Positions 1 through 7,372 of a DNA stretch of 9,818 nucleotides are shown one piece after another. Under the pieces are notes generated by a model. That model searched no databases and was not told the DNA's origin. It saw only the letters and a program-made list of their open reading frames with translations. This DNA is from Elusimicrobia bacterium CG06_land_8_20_14_3_00_38_11 (GTDB lineage: Bacteria; Elusimicrobiota; UBA8919), in contig PEVQ01000069.1 of assembly GCA_002780205.1 (NCBI GenBank), positions 1 to 9,818 of the forward strand. The letters are read 5' to 3'. Each line of letters opens with the position of its first letter. Position 1 is the stretch's first letter. The position numbers and the translations under genes are program-made.

Positions 1-8
1 ATTACAAA

Positions 9-92
9 TGGGCAGGGAAGGATTCGAACCTTCGTAGGGCACAGCCCGACAGATTTACAGTCTGTTGCGATTGGCCGCTCCGCCACCTGCCC
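9..92 (-). tRNA. tRNA-Tyr (anticodon GUA)
   Basis: The minus strand reads as a complete type II tRNA of 84 nt. The acceptor stem pairs GGGCAGG with CCTGCCC, followed by discriminator A at base 9. The anticodon arm has stem CAGA/TCTG around loop CTGTAAA, giving anticodon GTA (plus-strand bases 56-58). A long variable arm and the T-arm sequence GGTTCGAATCC are present. The long variable arm is what bacterial tRNA-Tyr is expected to have. No CCA follows the discriminator base, so the 3' end must be added by a CCA-adding enzyme. It lies downstream of tRNA-Gly and probably shares its promoter, although a repeat-rich spacer with a GC hairpin lies between them. Confidence 0.97.
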
Positions 93-122
93 GATAAAAA
101 TCAATTGAAATGTAAAAACTTG

Positions 123-139
123 TCCCGCCCATAGCGGGA
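123..139 (-). terminator. GC-rich hairpin between tRNA-Gly and tRNA-Tyr (possible weak terminator or repeat palindrome)
   Basis: There is a perfect 6-bp stem, TCCCGC (123-128) with GCGGGA (134-139), around a 5-nt loop. On the minus strand it is followed by CAAG and then five T residues. That makes it a weak candidate for an intrinsic terminator or attenuator between the two tRNA genes. The U-run starts four bases after the stem, which is less than ideal. The hairpin could equally be a dispersed palindrome or a processing site, and I cannot decide between these from one copy. Confidence 0.35.
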
Positions 140-144
140 TTTAA

Positions 145-213
145 AATTAAAAATTGTGGTAATTTTATTACTTAATCAAAACATTTTTCATTTTTAACTT
201 TTAATTTTTAATT
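145..213. repeat. AT-rich inverted heptamer repeat element
   Basis: Bases 184-211 are four consecutive heptamers: TTTTTCA, TTTTTAA, CTTTTAA, TTTTTAA. Bases 145-155 (AATTAAAAATT) are the exact reverse complement of 203-213, so the two sides can form an 11-bp stem across a spacer of 47 bases. The element fills most of the gap between tRNA-Gly and tRNA-Tyr. Its layout (tract, spacer, inverted tract, 7-bp period) matches the elements at 2813-2903 and 8552-8621, although the unit sequence differs. Confidence 0.7.
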
Positions 214-221
214 GCCTTAAT

Positions 222-292
222 AGCGGGCGATGGGAATCGAACCCACATCAGAAGCTTGGAAGGCTTCGGCATTACCACTATGCAACGCCCGC
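222..292 (-). tRNA. tRNA-Gly (anticodon UCC)
   Basis: The minus strand gives a complete 71-nt cloverleaf. The acceptor stem is GCGGGCG with CGCCCGC, and discriminator T is at 222. The anticodon stem is GAAGC/GCTTC around loop CTTCCAA, giving anticodon TCC (plus-strand bases 258-260). The T arm is GTGGGTTCGATTCCCAT. No CCA is encoded. A near-perfect promoter lies just upstream at 313-340, giving a predicted leader of about 14 nt. Confidence 0.97.
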
Positions 293-312
293 AATTATTT
301 TTAACTTAGGTA

Positions 313-340
313 ATTATACAAAATTGCTTTATTTTGTCAA
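313..340 (-). promoter_or_regulatory. Consensus sigma-70 type promoter for tRNA-Gly (and probably tRNA-Tyr)
   Basis: On the minus strand the -35 box is TTGACA (335-340) and the -10 box is TATAAT (313-318). Both match the housekeeping consensus exactly, with a 16-bp spacer. The predicted start is near base 306, about 14 nt before the mature 5' end of tRNA-Gly. It lies in the 73-bp gap between the batE stop and the tRNA, so the tRNAs do not depend on read-through from the Bat operon. Confidence 0.88.
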
Positions 341-365
341 GGTTATCTTCGGCAAACTACATCAC

Positions 366-1079
366 TCATATTATTTCTATGTTTTTTGTTTCAAGCCAAC
401 CGCGAAGCCCCATTGATTTAACGCCTATTTCCGTCCAATCGCCGGATTTACTAAGAACATTTACTTTCTTGCCTTCCGGAAGCGTAAAACTCACCTTAAA
501 ATTATCGTTTGGCCCGGATCTTATTTCGGCATCATTTTTTATTACAACCGCAATCGTTTCACATTGACCGCGATATTTTAGAAAATAAAGCGATAAAAAT
601 AAAATTACCGCTAAAGATGAAACAACAAATGGCCAAAATAATATTTTTCTGGAACTTAAAAATTTTATTGAAATAATGCCTGCGAAAAAAAAGATTGACA
701 GGGAAAAAAGTAATCTTGCTGCACCCATATCTATATTTGCCAAAAGGCCTTTTTCATTTTCATCCTCTTTTATCATCCCGGATATAATTTTTATATTAAA
801 TCCGATATCTTCGTCAAACGGAGATAATTTTTTTGCCTTCTCATAATACAGCAAGGCATAACCTATTTTTCCCAGTCGGTAATAACTATTGGCGATGTTG
901 TAATAAAGATTTGCCGTCGGATAATCTTTTTCAAGTGACTTAAACATCTCAAGCGCTTTCTCATATTCCGCATTTTCGTAAAAATTACATCCTGAAAGAA
1001 AATTTTTATCTTCCTGCACGGCAAATAATACCGAAAACAGGTCTGTTACCATAAATAAAAAAATTATTATCTTCTTCAT
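366..1079 (-). CDS. batE: BatE: TPR protein with two membrane spans and a C-terminal bacterial SH3 domain
   Basis: This 237-residue protein fits the BatE type, the last member of Bacteroides-type Bat operons. A signal peptide or anchor covers residues 1-20 (KK followed by a hydrophobic stretch, VLFA then VQ). Two TPR-like helical repeats lie at about 26-89, hydrophobic spans at about 120-140 and 145-167, and an SH3-like beta domain at about 176-237 with a typical RSGPN turn and a late GWL. The predicted topology puts both the TPRs and the SH3 domain in the periplasm. I chose the ATG at 1079 because it forms an ATGA overlap with the batD stop and follows GGTGGAGG. An in-frame GTG at 1088 would add three residues but has no convincing ribosome binding site. 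The protein is a likely scaffold for the BatA/BatB/BatD assembly. The family call is firm; the exact role is inferred. Confidence 0.85.
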   Translation of the reverse strand: MKKIIIFLFMVTDLFSVLFAVQEDKNFLSGCNFYENAEYEKALEMFKSLEKDYPTANLYYNIANSYYRLGKIGYALLYYEKAKKLSPFDEDIGFNIKIISGMIKEDENEKGLLANIDMGAARLLFSLSIFFFAGIISIKFLSSRKILFWPFVVSSLAVILFLSLYFLKYRGQCETIAVVIKNDAEIRSGPNDNFKVSFTLPEGKKVNVLSKSGDWTEIGVKSMGLRGWLETKNIEII

Positions 1080-2914
1080 ATCCTCCACCCTTTTTCTATA
1101 TTGCGAACCGTTTCTTTTATTTTAGTTGCTTCCGCTTTAAAGTCAATACTCCCTTTAACAGACGGAGCAAATCTCATAAAATTTGCATTTTCAAGAATTT
1201 CTTTTATTTCTTTTATGTTATCCGCATTAAGATTTTTTTTAAGCAAAATATTTTCCATTTCGCCGAATGTATATCCGGAAACTGCCATCCTGGTTTTATC
1301 AGAAATATATTTTATTAACGATTCATAAATACCGCCGTAAAACTCCTCGCTTTTTACACCGTTTTTAATCAGGTTTTTTATTGATTTTTCAAATTCCTTA
1401 AATGCCCGCCGGCTTTTTATTAAACTGTAATTTTTAGATATAAAATAGTTATACCTATTGCAACTGAAAGATGCCAGAAAAATCAAAACGGAAATTATAA
1501 AAATAATATTACTAACGAGAAAAATCGTTTTATTATCAGATTTTTTTCCGATATTCGTCTTAATAAATCTTATATCCTGTTCTATTATATTTATTCCGGA
1601 AGATGCAACCGGTAATTTTACCGACGAGGAGCCGGTTGATGGTTTGACTTTTATTTTTATAGAATTGGATTTTATTCTTTTATATTCTTTTTCAGATGGG
1701 TTAAAATATGAAAATTCAAATTCGGGAATTATTACATATCCGGGATTTAACGGAACAATGACCGTGTTGAAGGTTTTTGAACCGCTGACTTTATAATTTG
1801 ATTTGGAAATGTTGACAGATGAAATCGTATCATATTTTCTAACGCCGGCAATATTCGGAAATTTAGGCTCTAAAATTGATTTTACATTGCCGAATCCGGA
1901 AATAGTAACCGTTAAAGTTATCGGATTATTTACTTCAACTTCGGATTTGTCCGCGGAAGATTTTATATCATAACTTCCGACTGCACTGGAAAAATTTGCC
2001 GGCTTGTTCTCCGACGGCAGCGGTAATACTTCTACGCTTAACGGTTTTGATTTTACAGAAACCGTTTTCCCGCCGTCGAAAAAACCCTTAAAAAAATCGT
2101 CATCAAAAAAATTGCCGAACGGGTCATTAGTAAAATCCCTAACACTTGCCAATAACGAAGCCTCACCAAGATTATAATTGCCCGGCGATGTCGCAAATAA
2201 TGCCGTTTTTATTTCAATAACATTATATCTCTTGCCGTCTATGATTGTCTGATAGTTTTTTTGCGGCGGTAAATCTTCAACCATAAAACCGGTAAAATTC
2301 GGCGGGCGGTATTCCGGATTGGAGTACAGATTTCTTGCCGTAAAAAATCTGAATGTATATGTTATTGCCTCATTAACAAAAACCCGTTTTTTATCAAGAA
2401 CTGCCGTAACAAATATTTCTCTATTATGTTGCGATGATATATCCGTTTGGGGAAGATTAACCTGTTTTTGCGATGGTGATGATCCGGACGGGAGAACTTC
2501 TATGTTGATTGGTGCCGTGGAATATTTTTTACCTGCAACGATTAAACTAACAGCGCCGATTGTGAACTTTCCCGGTTTATTCGGAGATAAAATAAAATTA
2601 TATGTTACTGATGATGAGACCTGTCCGTTAACAAAAGAAATATTTTGCGATGTGCCTGATGAGTAAACATTAAAATCGGTTAAAGACGGCAATTCGGGCT
2701 TGGGAATATTTGAGACATCTCCAGAAACGACAACTTGAAGAATAATTGAATCGCCGAAATTGACGGTATTTTTATCTACGGAAGCATTGATGTTAATCTC
2801 AGCATAAATGGCAGAGAATAGAGAATAGAGAATAGAGAATAGTAAAATCAAAACCTTAAAACTTTTTTTCTCTAATCTCTTAATCTCTATTTTCTTAATC
2901 TCTGATTTTTTCAT
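1076..2914 (-). CDS. batD: BatD: Ig-like periplasmic protein with one C-terminal membrane span
   Basis: This 612-residue protein matches the BatD (oxygen tolerance) family. A signal peptide has its hydrophobic core at 21-37 and a likely cleavage after AIYA (38). It is followed by about 430 residues of beta-rich periplasmic modules (for example 40-145, 165-300, 320-434), a membrane span at about 473-491, and a cytosolic tail at 492-612. The tail aligns with that of the short BatD-like protein at 5565-6503 (…EFY…IYESLIKYIS…NANFMRFAP… against …EFF…LTRIVRIYLS…FADLVKFAK…). The N-terminus is odd. Some 18 lysine- and glutamate-rich residues precede the hydrophobic core, and codons 4-34 are made of simple repeats, including four exact AGAGAAT heptamers. 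TAAGATG joins it to batC (one base between stop and start), with AAAGGA about 9 nt upstream. The 3' end overlaps batE by ATGA. The likely role is the periplasmic partner of BatA/BatB. Confidence 0.85.
   Translation of the reverse strand: MKKSEIKKIEIKRLEKKSFKVLILLFSILYSLFSAIYAEININASVDKNTVNFGDSIILQVVVSGDVSNIPKPELPSLTDFNVYSSGTSQNISFVNGQVSSSVTYNFILSPNKPGKFTIGAVSLIVAGKKYSTAPINIEVLPSGSSPSQKQVNLPQTDISSQHNREIFVTAVLDKKRVFVNEAITYTFRFFTARNLYSNPEYRPPNFTGFMVEDLPPQKNYQTIIDGKRYNVIEIKTALFATSPGNYNLGEASLLASVRDFTNDPFGNFFDDDFFKGFFDGGKTVSVKSKPLSVEVLPLPSENKPANFSSAVGSYDIKSSADKSEVEVNNPITLTVTISGFGNVKSILEPKFPNIAGVRKYDTISSVNISKSNYKVSGSKTFNTVIVPLNPGYVIIPEFEFSYFNPSEKEYKRIKSNSIKIKVKPSTGSSSVKLPVASSGINIIEQDIRFIKTNIGKKSDNKTIFLVSNIIFIISVLIFLASFSCNRYNYFISKNYSLIKSRRAFKEFEKSIKNLIKNGVKSEEFYGGIYESLIKYISDKTRMAVSGYTFGEMENILLKKNLNADNIKEIKEILENANFMRFAPSVKGSIDFKAEATKIKETVRNIEKGWRI
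2813..2903. repeat. Heptamer repeat pair inside the batD signal-peptide region
   Basis: Bases 2813-2840 are four perfect, consecutive copies of AGAGAAT. After a spacer of 28 bases, bases 2869-2903 hold a facing tract with TAATCTCT at 2873-2880, 2881-2888 and 2896-2903. Read on the opposite strand, this tract has similar AGAGATTA units, so the two tracts are in inverted orientation. The element is wholly inside the batD reading frame. The first tract encodes residues 25-34 (L-F-S-I-L-Y-S-L-F-S), and the second encodes the charged residues 4-16. Confidence 0.8.
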
Positions 2915-2915
2915 C

Positions 2916-3578
2916 TTACCAATCCTTTTCCGGCATCTTAAAAAGAGGCATTTTTATGTTCGCCTTTTCTTTCGGTTTTTTTTCATCTCCGACCGTTTCT
3001 AATAATCTTTTTGCATCCTCTTTTGACATCCTGTCTTTTTTTTCTTTTTCACCGCTTTTTTTATCTTGTTTATCTTTACCCTGATTTTTTTCATTTTTAT
3101 TTTTATTTTGATTTTGCGTATTTTGAGACGATTGTTTGGTGTTTTTATCTATATTCTCCTTTAATTTTTTTTGAACGAATTCTATGTTCAATTTTGCATC
3201 CTTATCATTCGGATTTAATTCAAGTGCCTTTTTGTAAAGTTGAATCGCCTCTGGAAGTTTGCCGACTCTGTATAGAGCATTCCCGATATTATAATACGCT
3301 TTGCTCTGAAAAATAATATCTTTTGAATATGTCGCTTTCTCGTAATTTTTTATTGCATCTTCGTAATTGCCGGTTTTATAATAAACATTCCCAAGATTAA
3401 ACATCGTCTCCGGCAAATCGGGTTTTTCCGTTTCCGCAAGTTTATATTTTTCCAATGCCGCATCATATTTTTCCTTTTTATAGGCGCTATTGCCTTTACC
3501 TAAATTGCTTCTTATGGACGGATAAAGCCATTGGGCAGCAATTGAAACCGCAATCAGAAACAGCAAAATCTTTTTCAT
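2916..3578 (-). CDS. batC: BatC: TPR protein with a Lys/Asn/Gln linker
   Basis: This 220-residue protein is the BatC-type TPR member. An N-terminal signal or anchor sequence (1-18) is followed by three TPR units at about 24-56, 57-90 and 92-125. The TPR signatures are clear (A-L-E-K-Y, N-L-G-N-V-Y-Y, N-I-G-N-A-L-Y, A-L-E-L-N-P). Residues about 135-182 form a low-complexity tail rich in lysine, asparagine and glutamine. A short conserved-looking segment at 184-201 (MSKEDAKRLLETVGDEKK) follows, and the protein ends in EKDW. Similar 'E-D-A-x-R-L-L' tails are characteristic of BatC-like proteins. The start forms an ATGA overlap with the batB stop, and the stop lies one base from the batD start. 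The likely function is protein-protein scaffolding at the periplasmic face of the membrane. No enzymatic motif is visible. Confidence 0.83.
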   Translation of the reverse strand: MKKILLFLIAVSIAAQWLYPSIRSNLGKGNSAYKKEKYDAALEKYKLAETEKPDLPETMFNLGNVYYKTGNYEDAIKNYEKATYSKDIIFQSKAYYNIGNALYRVGKLPEAIQLYKKALELNPNDKDAKLNIEFVQKKLKENIDKNTKQSSQNTQNQNKNKNEKNQGKDKQDKKSGEKEKKDRMSKEDAKRLLETVGDEKKPKEKANIKMPLFKMPEKDW

Positions 3579-4585
3579 ATTCTTTTTCTGAAACTGTCGG
3601 GTAAAAAGGTTTCCGCAAGAATTAAAATCAAACCGATAAGAACAAAATAGTAAAATTTTTCTTCATACCTTTCGTATTTTTTCGCTTTTAACTGTTTCGT
3701 CTCCATATCGGATATATTCTCGGAAATGCGGGAAACCTCTATCTCGCCGTCAGTTGACTGATAATATTTTCCACCGGTGGTATATGCGATTTTCTGCAAC
3801 ATATTTTCGTTAAGTTTCGTCATAACGGTTTCACCTTTTTTATCTTTTTTATAACCTATAATTTTATCGGCAGAATCTTTCTCCGGAATAAGTTCGCCTT
3901 GTGCTGTTCCAAAACCGATTGTAAAAATTTTCACACCTTCCTTTTTAGCCGCAAGAGCGCTCTCTTCAACATCACCCTCGTTATCTTCGCCGTCGGTTAA
4001 AATTACAAGTGCCTTATACTTTCTTTCCTGCTGCACAAAGTTTTTCGTCGCAAGTGCTATCGCTTCCGCTATCGCGGTGCCCGGAACAGGTATAAGGTTG
4101 GTTGTAATGGAATCAAGAAAAATTTTTGCGGCGGAAGTATCCAAAGTTAACGGACATTGCAAAAACGGTTTGCCTGCAAATGCTATCAATCCGATACGAT
4201 TGCCCGACAGGTTATCAATAAGCGATCTGAGTTCAAGTTTCGCCTTTTCCAGACGGTTCGGTTTTATATCCTCGGCCAGCATACTTTTTGAAACATCAAC
4301 CGCTATTATCACATCAACTCCGTGTTTTTTAATACTGACAAGTTTAGACCCGAATCGCGGTCCCGAAAGTGAAAAAACAAGGAAAAACAAACCGATAATT
4401 CCGAGTACTTTTTTAAGTTCAATAATTCTTAAATCATACCTTACAAAAAGATTACGGATATTTTCCGCGGAAAAAATACATTTTATAAAATCCCGTTTCC
4501 GTTTTTCCGACGCATATTCCGCAAAAATAGTAATCGGAATTATAACGATTAAAAAATAAAGAAAAAATGTATCGGTGAACTCCAT
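3575..4585 (-). CDS. batB: BatB: membrane-anchored von Willebrand factor A (vWA) domain protein
   Basis: This 336-residue protein has membrane segments at about 8-22, 59-74 and 311-327 that flank a vWA domain at about 90-290. The MIDAS metal site looks complete: D97-x-S99-x-S101 in DVSKS, T170 in PGTAI, and D198 in LTDGEDN. The conserved segment NRLEKAK follows the first MIDAS motif, as is usual in BatA/BatB. The gene follows batA with a TAATG stop/start fusion, so the two related vWA proteins are made together, presumably as partners. Paralogy with BatA is obvious from the shared NRLE, QCPLT and TDG segments. I assign BatB rather than BatA from gene order and the C-terminal span; both are the same family, so the letter is less certain than the family. 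Confidence 0.87.
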   Translation of the reverse strand: MEFTDTFFLYFLIVIIPITIFAEYASEKRKRDFIKCIFSAENIRNLFVRYDLRIIELKKVLGIIGLFFLVFSLSGPRFGSKLVSIKKHGVDVIIAVDVSKSMLAEDIKPNRLEKAKLELRSLIDNLSGNRIGLIAFAGKPFLQCPLTLDTSAAKIFLDSITTNLIPVPGTAIAEAIALATKNFVQQERKYKALVILTDGEDNEGDVEESALAAKKEGVKIFTIGFGTAQGELIPEKDSADKIIGYKKDKKGETVMTKLNENMLQKIAYTTGGKYYQSTDGEIEVSRISENISDMETKQLKAKKYERYEEKFYYFVLIGLILILAETFLPDSFRKRI

Positions 4586-5568
4586 TACGGCACCGTCCTA
4601 AAAACAAAAATTCTTAAAAATAGTAAGACAATAAACAGCAAAACAGCAGGTATTAAAAACCAAATATACAGTTCATTAAAATCCGCATACTCTTGGGTTT
4701 TATATTCTGTTTTTTCCATCGCATTTATCTTTTTGTAAATTTCTTCAAGCGCTCCCTTATTTTTCGCGCGGAAATAAAGTCCGTCCGTTTCTCTCGCAAT
4801 CTGTAAAAGAGTCGGTTCGTCAAGGTCCTCCTTCATCCAAACATATCTCTTTCCGAAAATCGGATCATCAACCGGATACGGCGAAGCACCTATGCCGGCG
4901 GCGCCTATTGTATAAATTTTTATTCCAAATGCAGCGGCTGATTTAGAAGCGGTAACAGGGTCAACATCGCCCATATTATTTCTACCGTCGGTAAGTAAAA
5001 TTATTATCTTACTTTTGCCGGTTGAATCCTTAAGACGATTAACAGATGTGAGTATAGCGGTGCCGATAGCAGTACCGTCGGTTTGAGTCATTCCAATTTC
5101 AATTTTATCAATGAAATCAAGCAATGACCCGTAATCGGTCGTCAGCGGGCATTGGGTAAAAGCGACCGCTGAAAAAACCACTACACCTATACGGTCATCT
5201 TTTCTTGCTTTTATAAACTTTTTAACGACTTCTTTTGCCGCTTCCAAACGGTTTTGCGGCTTAAAATCCTCAGCCAACATTGAAGTTGAAGTATCTATGC
5301 AGAGAATTATATCTATGCCATTTTTTGTAAAATCCGAGGATTTTTCCCCTCCCTGCGGCCGTGCAAGGGCGATAATTACGAGAATCACTGCTATAATTTT
5401 TAAACCGTCCGTTATTTTTTTTCCAGAAGGAACTTTTAAGTTGCCGAAAATTTTTATATCCGAATAAATTATTCTCGAAGAACCATCAAGTTTTTTCTTT
5501 TTTTTATAATAAAGGCCGAGGAGCAAAATCGGAATCAATAATAAAAAATACGGATAAAAAAATCTCAT
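4585..5568 (-). CDS. batA: BatA: membrane-anchored von Willebrand factor A (vWA) domain protein
   Basis: This 327-residue protein has an N-terminal span at 5-20 with a following KKKKK cluster, a second span at about 57-70, a vWA domain at about 86-285 and a C-terminal span at about 302-322. The MIDAS residues are present: D92-x-S94-x-S96 in DTSTS, T166 in TDGTAIG, and D194 in LLTDGRNN. The ARPQ motif after the second span is typical of BatA. By family knowledge the vWA domain binds a divalent metal and a partner protein and is a likely client or effector of the MoxR ATPase. The start overlaps the stop of the upstream BatD-like gene as ATGA. Together with batB it forms a tandem vWA pair. Confidence 0.88.
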   Translation of the reverse strand: MRFFYPYFLLLIPILLLGLYYKKKKKLDGSSRIIYSDIKIFGNLKVPSGKKITDGLKIIAVILVIIALARPQGGEKSSDFTKNGIDIILCIDTSTSMLAEDFKPQNRLEAAKEVVKKFIKARKDDRIGVVVFSAVAFTQCPLTTDYGSLLDFIDKIEIGMTQTDGTAIGTAILTSVNRLKDSTGKSKIIILLTDGRNNMGDVDPVTASKSAAAFGIKIYTIGAAGIGASPYPVDDPIFGKRYVWMKEDLDEPTLLQIARETDGLYFRAKNKGALEEIYKKINAMEKTEYKTQEYADFNELYIWFLIPAVLLFIVLLFLRIFVFRTVP

Positions 5569-6503
5569 TGTTTTACACCGTTTTTTGTTTCGGATATTTT
5601 TGGCGGCAAGGGCCTAACCGATTCTATTAGATTTTTTGCAGTTTCCAGATTAAAAATTGTCTCTTTTTCATCCGGAATATATTTTGCAAATTTTACAAGG
5701 TCAGCAAAGTTAAAAAATTCTCGTAAATCCATCAAAAACTTTTTATCTGCATTTTTTTCACGCAGTGCCCTTATTGCTTCCGAAGTTGTCATATCAATTA
5801 TATCTACCTCAAAAATTTTTGACAGATAAATCCGCACTATACGGGTTAATATAATAAAAAATTCCTTAATCTTTCCTTCTTTAATTAAATTCGCGCTTTC
5901 AAGTTTTGCCAATTCACCGACGGCATATTTGTACGGGTCAATTATTTCAGAAAGTATGACCGACGGTAAATCTTTATGAAAAAACTTTTGTAAAAATATT
6001 GCTAAAAATATTAGCAATAAAATAGACAATAGATATAAAAATGATTTTGATTTTACATTTACAGGCGGCTTTATATCTTTAATATCCGCAACACTTTCTT
6101 TATCCAGCAAACTTACAACCTCAATTTTCAGCGGCTGGGTTTGGGCTTGTGCAATTATACCTGCGGGATTTGTAAAACTTATAGAAAAAGGCGAAATCGG
6201 ATAAATGCCGGTAGTAAATGTTGAAAGCAGATATTCATATTTTTTGACATATCGCCCGAACAGAACATATTTTTTTCTTCCTTGAGAAAACTTATAATCC
6301 TTAATTTCAAAATTTTTTAAGTTATTCTCAAAAACAGCGGAACTTATTTTTACATCATTGGTATATTCCAAGTTAATCGTTAATTTTATATTATCGCCAA
6401 TGGTTATTTTATTTTTGTTCAGATACGCAAAAATAGCAACATCAGCAAAAAGAGATCGGCAAAAAAATAATAGAAAATATAAAACAAATATGGCCTTTTT
6501 CAT
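5565..6503 (-). CDS. Short BatD-like protein: signal peptide, Ig-like domain, one span, DUF4381-like cytosolic tail
   Basis: This 312-residue protein lies between the DUF58 gene and batA. It has a signal peptide (1-20, SLFA then DV), a beta-rich periplasmic region of about 130 residues (21-150), a membrane span at about 155-172 and a cytosolic helical region at 173-312. The tail contains EFFNFADLVKFAKY and a following NLETAKNLIE, which I recognise as the DUF4381 or BatD-tail type. The same region can be aligned with the C-terminal tail of BatD in this operon. The protein is therefore half the length of BatD, with one Ig-like module instead of several. It starts on the ATGA of the DUF58 stop and ends on the ATGA of batA. 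It probably anchors or positions the vWA proteins. No enzymatic motif is visible. Confidence 0.75.
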   Translation of the reverse strand: MKKAIFVLYFLLFFCRSLFADVAIFAYLNKNKITIGDNIKLTINLEYTNDVKISSAVFENNLKNFEIKDYKFSQGRKKYVLFGRYVKKYEYLLSTFTTGIYPISPFSISFTNPAGIIAQAQTQPLKIEVVSLLDKESVADIKDIKPPVNVKSKSFLYLLSILLLIFLAIFLQKFFHKDLPSVILSEIIDPYKYAVGELAKLESANLIKEGKIKEFFIILTRIVRIYLSKIFEVDIIDMTTSEAIRALREKNADKKFLMDLREFFNFADLVKFAKYIPDEKETIFNLETAKNLIESVRPLPPKISETKNGVKQ

Positions 6504-7372
6504 CTGAACTTTTTTTCTCGCGCCTTAAAAAAAAGTATCAACGATAAAATATACGGTTTGTCCGTATAAAGATTCAATTTATCAATTCCCATGTTTTTTG
6601 CGGTATTTTCAAGATATTCAAAATCACCTTTTTTTGCATCTTGGAAATTTTTTGTAAAAATATACTTGCGTGCATCAACATAAATATCTTTTGATGTCTC
6701 TGCGTCTACGAAGTGAAAAATACCGAAATCCGGAATTTTATATTCCATCGGGTCGCCTACATTAACAAGAATCAGGTCATGCTTTTTTGATGTGATTTTA
6801 AGCAACTTTTCGTAACCGCTGTCTAAAAAATCGGAAATAAGAAAAACGACCGCGCGCTTTTTTATTACCCTGTTCAAATAATCAAGTGAATTATATATAT
6901 CAGTTCCGTATTCCGCCTGTGCAGACAAAACTTCGCTTATTATCCTCAAACAGTGTTTTTTCCCTTTTTTCGGCGGGATGAATTTTTCTATTTTGTCCGA
7001 AAATAAAATTACTCCGATGCGGTCGTTATTTTTTAAGGCGGAAAAACCGATAATACCGGAAAGTTCGGCAACCAATTCTATCTTTGATTTTTGGCAACCG
7101 AATTTTTGCGATTTGGAAATATCAATGAGAAGTATTATGGTGAGTTCCCGTTCTTCTATGAATTTTTTTACGAACAGGTTGCCGTATCTCGCAGAAACAT
7201 TCCAATCAATTGTCTTTATATCGTCGCCGGACTGGTATTCACGGACTTCAGAAAATTCCATTCCCCGACCCTTGAAAACACTTTTATATTCTCCGGCAAA
7301 AACTTCGTTGACCATTTTTCCGGTTTTAATCTCAATTTTTCTGATTTTTTTTATCAGGTCGGCGGCGAGCAT
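6500..7372 (-). CDS. DUF58 family protein with vWA-like fold
   Basis: This 290-residue soluble protein carries the DUF58 signature at about 36-66 (GRGMEFSEVREYQSGDDI, then DWNVSAR), followed by LFVKKFIEERE. A vWA-like core begins with D84-x-S86-x-S88 (DISKS). Further candidate MIDAS residues are T157 (YGTDIY) and D181 (LISDFLDSG), so metal binding is plausible. No signal peptide or membrane span is evident, so it should act on the cytosolic face. DUF58 genes are regularly adjacent to moxR, and here the moxR stop and this start are contiguous (TAAATG). It is the expected direct partner of the MoxR ATPase. The biochemical role of the family is not settled. Confidence 0.9.
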   Translation of the reverse strand: MLAADLIKKIRKIEIKTGKMVNEVFAGEYKSVFKGRGMEFSEVREYQSGDDIKTIDWNVSARYGNLFVKKFIEERELTIILLIDISKSQKFGCQKSKIELVAELSGIIGFSALKNNDRIGVILFSDKIEKFIPPKKGKKHCLRIISEVLSAQAEYGTDIYNSLDYLNRVIKKRAVVFLISDFLDSGYEKLLKITSKKHDLILVNVGDPMEYKIPDFGIFHFVDAETSKDIYVDARKYIFTKNFQDAKKGDFEYLENTAKNMGIDKLNLYTDKPYILSLILFFKAREKKFR

